A stretch of DNA of 64,000 bases. Source: an uncultured Prevotellaceae bacterium (GTDB lineage Bacteria > Bacteroidota > Bacteroidia > Bacteroidales > Bacteroidaceae). A program made the position numbers and the translations under genes. The notes beneath the pieces were generated by a model. That model made no database searches. It was not told the origin of the DNA and saw only the letters and a program-made list of their open reading frames with translations. Where the stretch lies: assembly GCA_902775075.1 (NCBI GenBank), contig CACYKX010000001.1:1-64000 (forward strand). The letters are read 5' to 3'. Shown one piece after another: positions 59,851 to 64,000 of the stretch (its first letter is position 1; every line of letters begins with the position of its first letter).

Positions 59851-60915
59851 ATGGCTCGTATAAACAACCACTTGGTAATTATGGCAGGCGGCGTAGGAAG
59901 TCGCTTTTGGCCGATGAGTACAGTTGATAAACCTAAGCAGTTTATTGACGTCTTAGGTGTTGGTCGCTCATTGATGCAACTGACATTTGATCGTTTTGAG
60001 GGTATTTGTGATCCTGAAAATGTTTGGATTGTAACCAATAAAAGGTATTTTGATATTGTAAGGGAGCAACTTCCGGAAGTACCTAAAGAAAATATACTTC
60101 TAGAACCATGTCGTAGAAATACAGCTCCTTGCATTGCGTACGTAAGTTGGCGAATTAAGTCAAAAGACCCTAATGCAAATATTGTTGTTTCTCCATCAGA
60201 TCACATTGTTACTAATCCTATGGAATTCAGACGTGTTGTGGAATCATGTTTGAAGTTTACGAGCGAATCGGATGCAATTGTAACATTGGGTATGAAACCG
60301 ACTCGTCCTGAGACCGGATATGGTTATATTCAGGCCGATCTTGGATCTAGTAGCGTAAGAAATAAAGAAATATTTCGTGTAGATCAATTCCGTGAGAAGC
60401 CAGATTTAGCAACGGCAACTCAATATCTTCGTGAGAATAATTTCTTCTGGAATGCAGGTATTTTTATTTGGAGTGCAAGTACTATTATCAATGCTTTCAG
60501 AGTATATCAGCCTTCTTTGGCTAAGGTGTTTGATAGCTTAAAGAGTGTTTATAACACAGAAGAAGAACAGGCACAGATTGATTTACGTTATCCAGAATGT
60601 GAGAACATCAGTGTCGATTATGCTATCATGGAAAAGGCTGAGGAAATTTTTGTTTGTCCTGCTGATTTCGGTTGGAGCGATCTGGGTACATGGGGCAGTC
60701 TTCTTATGCAGACCAAACGCGACTTATATGGAAATAGTTTGATAGGAAACGATATACAGATGGTAGAATCCAAGAACTGTATTGTACATACAACTCAAGA
60801 GAAAAAGGTCGTTGTACAAGGACTTGATGGATATATTGTTGCAGAGAAAGATAACACCTTGTTGATTTGTAAATTAAGCGAGGAACAAAGAATAAAACAA
60901 TTTTCGGGTGATTAA
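59851..60915 (+). CDS. manC: mannose-1-phosphate guanylyltransferase
   Basis: A 354-residue nucleotidyltransferase making GDP-mannose from mannose-1-phosphate and GTP. VIMAGGVGSRFWPMSTVDKPKQ is the signature loop, and PSDHIV, YGYIQ, FREKPD and NFFWNAGIF follow in order. It has no C-terminal isomerase domain, so it is the monofunctional form. It is the first gene of a three-gene GDP-fucose operon, 11 bases before gmd. Confidence 0.95.
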   Translation: MARINNHLVIMAGGVGSRFWPMSTVDKPKQFIDVLGVGRSLMQLTFDRFEGICDPENVWIVTNKRYFDIVREQLPEVPKENILLEPCRRNTAPCIAYVSWRIKSKDPNANIVVSPSDHIVTNPMEFRRVVESCLKFTSESDAIVTLGMKPTRPETGYGYIQADLGSSSVRNKEIFRVDQFREKPDLATATQYLRENNFFWNAGIFIWSASTIINAFRVYQPSLAKVFDSLKSVYNTEEEQAQIDLRYPECENISVDYAIMEKAEEIFVCPADFGWSDLGTWGSLLMQTKRDLYGNSLIGNDIQMVESKNCIVHTTQEKKVVVQGLDGYIVAEKDNTLLICKLSEEQRIKQFSGD

Positions 60916-60926
60916 ATTGAATTAAA

Positions 60927-62021
60927 ATGGAAAGAAAAGTAGCTCTTATAACAGGTATTACAGGACAGGATGGCTCATATCTTGCAGAATTCCTGCTAAA
61001 AAAAGGATATGAAGTTCATGGTACAATTCGTCGCTCTTCTGTCGATTTCCGTGAACGTATTGCCCATTTGGAAGGTAAACCTAACTTTCATTTGCATTAT
61101 GCCGATTTAGGTGACTCTATGAGTATTGTTGGCGTACTTAATAAGGTGAAACCAACTGAAATATATAATCTTGCAGCCCAAAGTCATGTTCAGGTAAGTT
61201 TCGATTCTCCTGAATTTACCGCTGATGTTGATGGTGTAGGTGTACTTCGTATCCTTGAAGGTGTACGTCAGTGTGGATTGACAGAAAGTTGTCGTATATA
61301 TCAAGCATCAACTTCAGAACTTTATGGTAAGGTAGAAGAAGTTCCTCAAAATGAGAATACACCATTCCATCCTTATAGTCCATATGCAGTTGCCAAATTG
61401 TATGGTTATTGGATTGTGAAGGAATATCGTGAAGCATATAATATGTTCTGCTGTTCTGGTATTCTCTTTAATCACGAAAGTGAACGTCGTGGCGAGACTT
61501 TTGTTACACGTAAAATTACTCTTGCAGCTGCTCGAATTAAACAAGGTAAGCAAGAAAAACTTTATCTTGGCAATTTGAGTAGTCTTCGTGACTGGGGTTA
61601 TGCTAAAGACTATGTAGAGTGTATGTGGTTAATTCTTCAACACGACAAACCAGAAGATTTCGTCATTGCTACAGGTGTGCAGCATACTGTAAGAGAATTT
61701 GCCACTTTAGCATTCCATTATGTAGGTATAGAACTGGAATGGAAAGGCGAGGGAATTGATGAAAAGGGTATCGACAAGGCTACAGGTAAGGTACTTGTTG
61801 AGGTGTCACCAGATTTCTTCCGTCCAACAGACGTTGTCAATCTTTGGGGTGATCCAACCAAAGCTAAGGCCGAACTGAATTGGAATCCAAGTAAGACCAC
61901 CTTTGAAGAGCTTGTAAAGATCATGGTTGATCATGATATGAAGAAAGTTGCTGCAGATGATGCTGCAAGTAGGGTTCGTGTGAATTTGGCAGAGTACCTT
62001 GAAAAAGGTATTGTAAAATAA
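60927..62021 (+). CDS. gmd: GDP-mannose 4,6-dehydratase
   Basis: A 364-residue extended SDR enzyme that turns GDP-mannose into GDP-4-keto-6-deoxymannose. The NADP loop is [18 protein letters not shown], and [11 protein letters not shown] follows. The catalytic Ser/Thr-Tyr-Lys set is in ASTSELYGK and [35 protein letters not shown] is a strong family mark. It lies between manC and fcl, 10 bases from the latter. Confidence 0.96.
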   Translation: MERKVALITGITGQDGSYLAEFLLKKGYEVHGTIRRSSVDFRERIAHLEGKPNFHLHYADLGDSMSIVGVLNKVKPTEIYNLAAQSHVQVSFDSPEFTADVDGVGVLRILEGVRQCGLTESCRIYQASTSELYGKVEEVPQNENTPFHPYSPYAVAKLYGYWIVKEYREAYNMFCCSGILFNHESERRGETFVTRKITLAAARIKQGKQEKLYLGNLSSLRDWGYAKDYVECMWLILQHDKPEDFVIATGVQHTVREFATLAFHYVGIELEWKGEGIDEKGIDKATGKVLVEVSPDFFRPTDVVNLWGDPTKAKAELNWNPSKTTFEELVKIMVDHDMKKVAADDAASRVRVNLAEYLEKGIVK

Positions 62022-62031
62022 GGAGGATATA

Positions 62032-63240
62032 ATGTCTTTAGACAAAAATAGTAAAATATTCGTTGCAGGACATCATGGTTTGGTAGGTTCTGCAATTTGG
62101 AATAACCTGAAGAGTAGGGGATATAATAATTTAGTTGGGCGAAGTCATAAAGAACTTGATTTGACAGATCAATATGCTGTGAAGAAGTTCTTTGATGAAG
62201 AACAACCTGATGCTGTAGTCTTGGCTGCGGCCTTCGTGGGTGGTATTATGGCTAATTCTTTATATCGTGCAGATTTTATCATGCAGAATATGAAGATGCA
62301 GTGTAATGTAATAGAAAATGCATATAAGCATGGCGTCAAGAAATTACTTTTCTTAGGTAGTACTTGTATCTATCCTAAGAATGCTCCACAACCGATGAAG
62401 GAGGATGCATTGCTTACTTCTCCTTTGGAATATACCAACGAAGAGTATGCTATCTCGAAAATTGCAGGTTTGAAGATGTGTGAGAGCTATAATCTGCAAT
62501 ATGGTACAAATTATATTGCAGTGATGCCAACCAATCTTTATGGCCCTAATGATAACTTTCATCTAGAGAATAGTCATGTATTGCCTGCTATGATGCGTAA
62601 AGTGTATCTTGCTAAGTTAATCCATGACAATAATTGGGATGCAATTCGTGTTGATATGGATAAGCGCCCGATAAATCCTCCTGCAAAACTTCAGGAAATA
62701 ATTGGTGAAGGAAATGTTGATGGAAAGAATGACAAAGAGCGCATTTTGAAAGCCCTTGCTTTTTATGGTATTGAGGATAATAAGGTCACATTATGGGGAG
62801 ACGGAAGTCCACTTCGTGAATTCCTATGGAGTGAGGATATGGCAGATGCCTCTGTACATGTATTGTTGAATGTTGACTTTAAAGACATCATTGGTATTGA
62901 GAAATACTCTAGTGTTTTCTATGGTGTCAAAGCTGATGGTGAAGTCAACAGAAATAATTCAGAAGGTCGTGGTGGCGCTATCCCACAACTTGGTGAGATT
63001 AGAAACTGTCATATCAATGTTGGAACAGGTAAGGAGTTGACGATTAAGAATCTGGCTAATCTTGTCGTTCAGACTGTTGGTTTTGAAGGACAGATAGAAT
63101 GGGATGCAAGCAAACCTAATGGTACTCCTCGAAAGCTAATTGATGTTAGCAAACTTCATAGTCTTGGATGGAAGCATAAAGTTGAAATCGAAGATGGTGT
63201 TAAGAAATTGTTTGATTGGTATCAGAGCACATTAGCTTAA
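62032..63240 (+). CDS. fcl: GDP-L-fucose synthase (long form)
   Basis: A 402-residue SDR epimerase/reductase finishing GDP-L-fucose. The NADP loop is IFVAGHHGLVGSAIW, the Tyr-Lys pair is in YAISKIAGLKMCESY, and AVMPTNLYGPNDNFHLENSHVLPAMMRK is diagnostic, with LWGDGSPLREFLWSEDMADA following. It is about 80 residues longer than the Escherichia coli enzyme; the extra residues lie near 205-240 and 290-330 and look like loop insertions. The product would feed fucosylated capsule or surface glycoproteins. Confidence 0.95.
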   Translation: MSLDKNSKIFVAGHHGLVGSAIWNNLKSRGYNNLVGRSHKELDLTDQYAVKKFFDEEQPDAVVLAAAFVGGIMANSLYRADFIMQNMKMQCNVIENAYKHGVKKLLFLGSTCIYPKNAPQPMKEDALLTSPLEYTNEEYAISKIAGLKMCESYNLQYGTNYIAVMPTNLYGPNDNFHLENSHVLPAMMRKVYLAKLIHDNNWDAIRVDMDKRPINPPAKLQEIIGEGNVDGKNDKERILKALAFYGIEDNKVTLWGDGSPLREFLWSEDMADASVHVLLNVDFKDIIGIEKYSSVFYGVKADGEVNRNNSEGRGGAIPQLGEIRNCHINVGTGKELTIKNLANLVVQTVGFEGQIEWDASKPNGTPRKLIDVSKLHSLGWKHKVEIEDGVKKLFDWYQSTLA

Positions 63241-63250
63241 CAGAAAATAT

Positions 63251-63289
63251 AAAAAGGACTTCTATGATTAGTAGAAGTCCTTTTTTTAT
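63251..63289. terminator. terminator after fcl, possibly bidirectional
   Basis: AAAGGACTTCTA and TAGAAGTCCTTT pair around a 7-nt loop, with T runs on the plus strand and A's on the other side. Confidence 0.9.
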
Positions 63290-63327
63290 AAAGTCTTAAT
63301 TGAATTTACTGTAGTAGATTCATATAT

Positions 63328-63465
63328 TTAGTCATTTTTCTTTTGCTGTTTGCTGTGGCGGAGATACCATTTAATGCCAAAATATATGATAGCGATGACG
63401 ACTATAGCGATGATAACAATTTTGATATATTCAGAATTGAAGATAATATCCGAGGACAGCGAGAA
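63328..63465 (-). pseudogene. out-of-frame C-terminal part of dedA
   Basis: In the next frame after the dedA stop, an open stretch encodes SSDIIFNSEYI followed by the clear membrane helix IKIVIIAIVVIAIIYFGIKW and a basic tail ending KQQKKND. This is what the missing C-terminal helix of a DedA protein should look like. The upstream limit given is approximate. Confidence 0.7.
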
Positions 63466-63925
63466 TACAGTTCCATACACCAGCACCAAGTGTAGTGTAT
63501 AGTAGGAATTTCCCATAATGCATTCTGCTTAGTCCGGCAGGAATACTGATAAGGTGACGGATTCCAGGAATAAGTCGCCCACTGATAGTAGCAATCATTC
63601 CATGATCATAGAAATATTTCTCACTCTTTTCAACTTTCTCCTGATTCAATAAGCATAAATGTCCCCATTTACAGTTAGCAAACTTATAGATTACAGGGCG
63701 ACCAAGGTAATAACCAGCAAAATAATTAATGCTTGCACCAAAGTCAGCACCTAATGTGGCAAAAAGGATGACTAACCATATATTTAGATTTCCTCCCGCT
63801 GCATGATAGGCTGCAGGAGAAACCACTAATTCAGAGGGTACAGGAATGACAGTACTTTCTAACAACATCAGTATAAAGATAGTACCATAATTAAGATTCC
63901 CGAGTAGACTTGTTAACCAATTCAT
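63431..63925 (-). CDS. DedA-family membrane protein, interrupted by a frameshift
   Basis: 164 residues in this frame. The DedA core is intact: ESTVIPVPSELVVSPAAYHAAGG, FATLGADFGASINYFAGYYLGRPV, and ATISGRLIPGIRHLISIPAGLSRM, the last with the conserved FxGRxxPxxR-like box. The frame stops right after LAVLGYYLQF, while the next frame continues with the expected last helix. Removing one base would give a normal 198-residue protein. DedA proteins are polyprenyl-phosphate or lipid flippases. It follows another minus-strand gene by 10 bases. Confidence 0.85.
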   Translation of the reverse strand: MNWLTSLLGNLNYGTIFILMLLESTVIPVPSELVVSPAAYHAAGGNLNIWLVILFATLGADFGASINYFAGYYLGRPVIYKFANCKWGHLCLLNQEKVEKSEKYFYDHGMIATISGRLIPGIRHLISIPAGLSRMHYGKFLLYTTLGAGVWNCILAVLGYYLQF

Positions 63926-63935
63926 ATTTCCTATA

Positions 63936-64000
63936 TTAATTTATATCTTCAAAACTTTTATCTTTTATATCTTTAAAGAAGAAGTTCGCTCTATCAGTTT
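63936..64000 (-). CDS. C-terminal end of an unidentified protein (partial)
   Basis: Reading in from the right edge on the minus strand, an open frame ends NFFFKDIKDKSFEDIN and a TAA, 10 bases before the dedA start. Too little is visible to name it; the spacing suggests an operon with dedA. Confidence 0.5.
   Translation of the reverse strand, partial: TDRANFFFKDIKDKSFEDIN

Overview
The window reads as a contiguous piece of a Bacteroidota chromosome, most likely Prevotella/Segatella or a close Prevotellaceae relative. The DNA is AT-rich. Nearly every gene start that can be checked has the Bacteroidota promoter form (a TAnnTTTG -7 box, often with TTTG 19-20 nt upstream). The gene content also fits: a serine palmitoyltransferase for sphingolipids, a short primary sigma factor without region 1.1, Rho with a long disordered insert, a GldB-like lipoprotein, Bacteroidota-type glmS-purF-carA-carB synteny, and an M60-like glycan-targeting peptidase. 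No phage, integrase, transposase or CRISPR array was seen; almost everything is housekeeping.

Layout. 1-1.6 kb: end of an unidentified gene, a small membrane protein and a family 2 glycosyltransferase. 1.6-1.9 kb: two identical tRNA-Asp genes. 2-3.4 kb: gdhA. 3.6-10.1 kb: minus-strand operon lon-tgt-LptF/G permease-DEAD helicase. 10.2-13.4 kb: TrmN6-like methyltransferase, lipid kinase and, divergently, spt. 13.6-13.8 kb: two identical tRNA-Pro genes. 13.8-14.5 kb: a gene-free stretch with phased repeats. 14.5-18.4 kb: a large secreted M60 peptidase with a coupled 51-residue ORF. 18.4-25.4 kb: AlkD-like protein, truA, EamA transporter, dapA, AraC regulator, ansA, uxaC. 25.5-33.6 kb: glmS, purF, carA, carB (glutamine-amide nitrogen into amino sugars, purines, pyrimidines and arginine). 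33.9-34.6 kb: two small lipoproteins. 34.6-38.2 kb: dinB, a 22-nt repeat array and rho. 38.3-43.9 kb: uup-like ABC-F, engB, GldB-like lipoprotein, dipeptidyl peptidase IV. 44.0-47.1 kb: rpoD, a small secreted protein, and a three-gene HPr-kinase-like / S26 peptidase / PqqD-like module. 47.2-50.3 kb: htrA, rnpB, two small genes. 50.5-55.4 kb: outer-membrane barrel, tRNA-Cys, comEC, Dabb protein, EFR1 flavodoxin-ferredoxin operon. 55.5-59.7 kb: aspS, two small DNA-binding-like proteins, xylB. 59.8-63.2 kb: manC-gmd-fcl, making GDP-mannose and GDP-L-fucose. 63.3-64 kb: a frameshifted dedA and the end of another gene.

The best candidates for something undescribed are: (1) two unlinked intergenic arrays of an exactly phased 22-nt repeat built on AGTTAACT palindromes, with an 11-nt-period repeat near one of them; (2) the orphan PqqD-like/S26/HPr-kinase-like module with no visible precursor peptide; (3) a 19-nt box shared by all three tRNA promoters; (4) the 51-residue ORF overlapping the M60 peptidase stop codon. 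All start choices, functions and operons are read from sequence alone; no searches were run.
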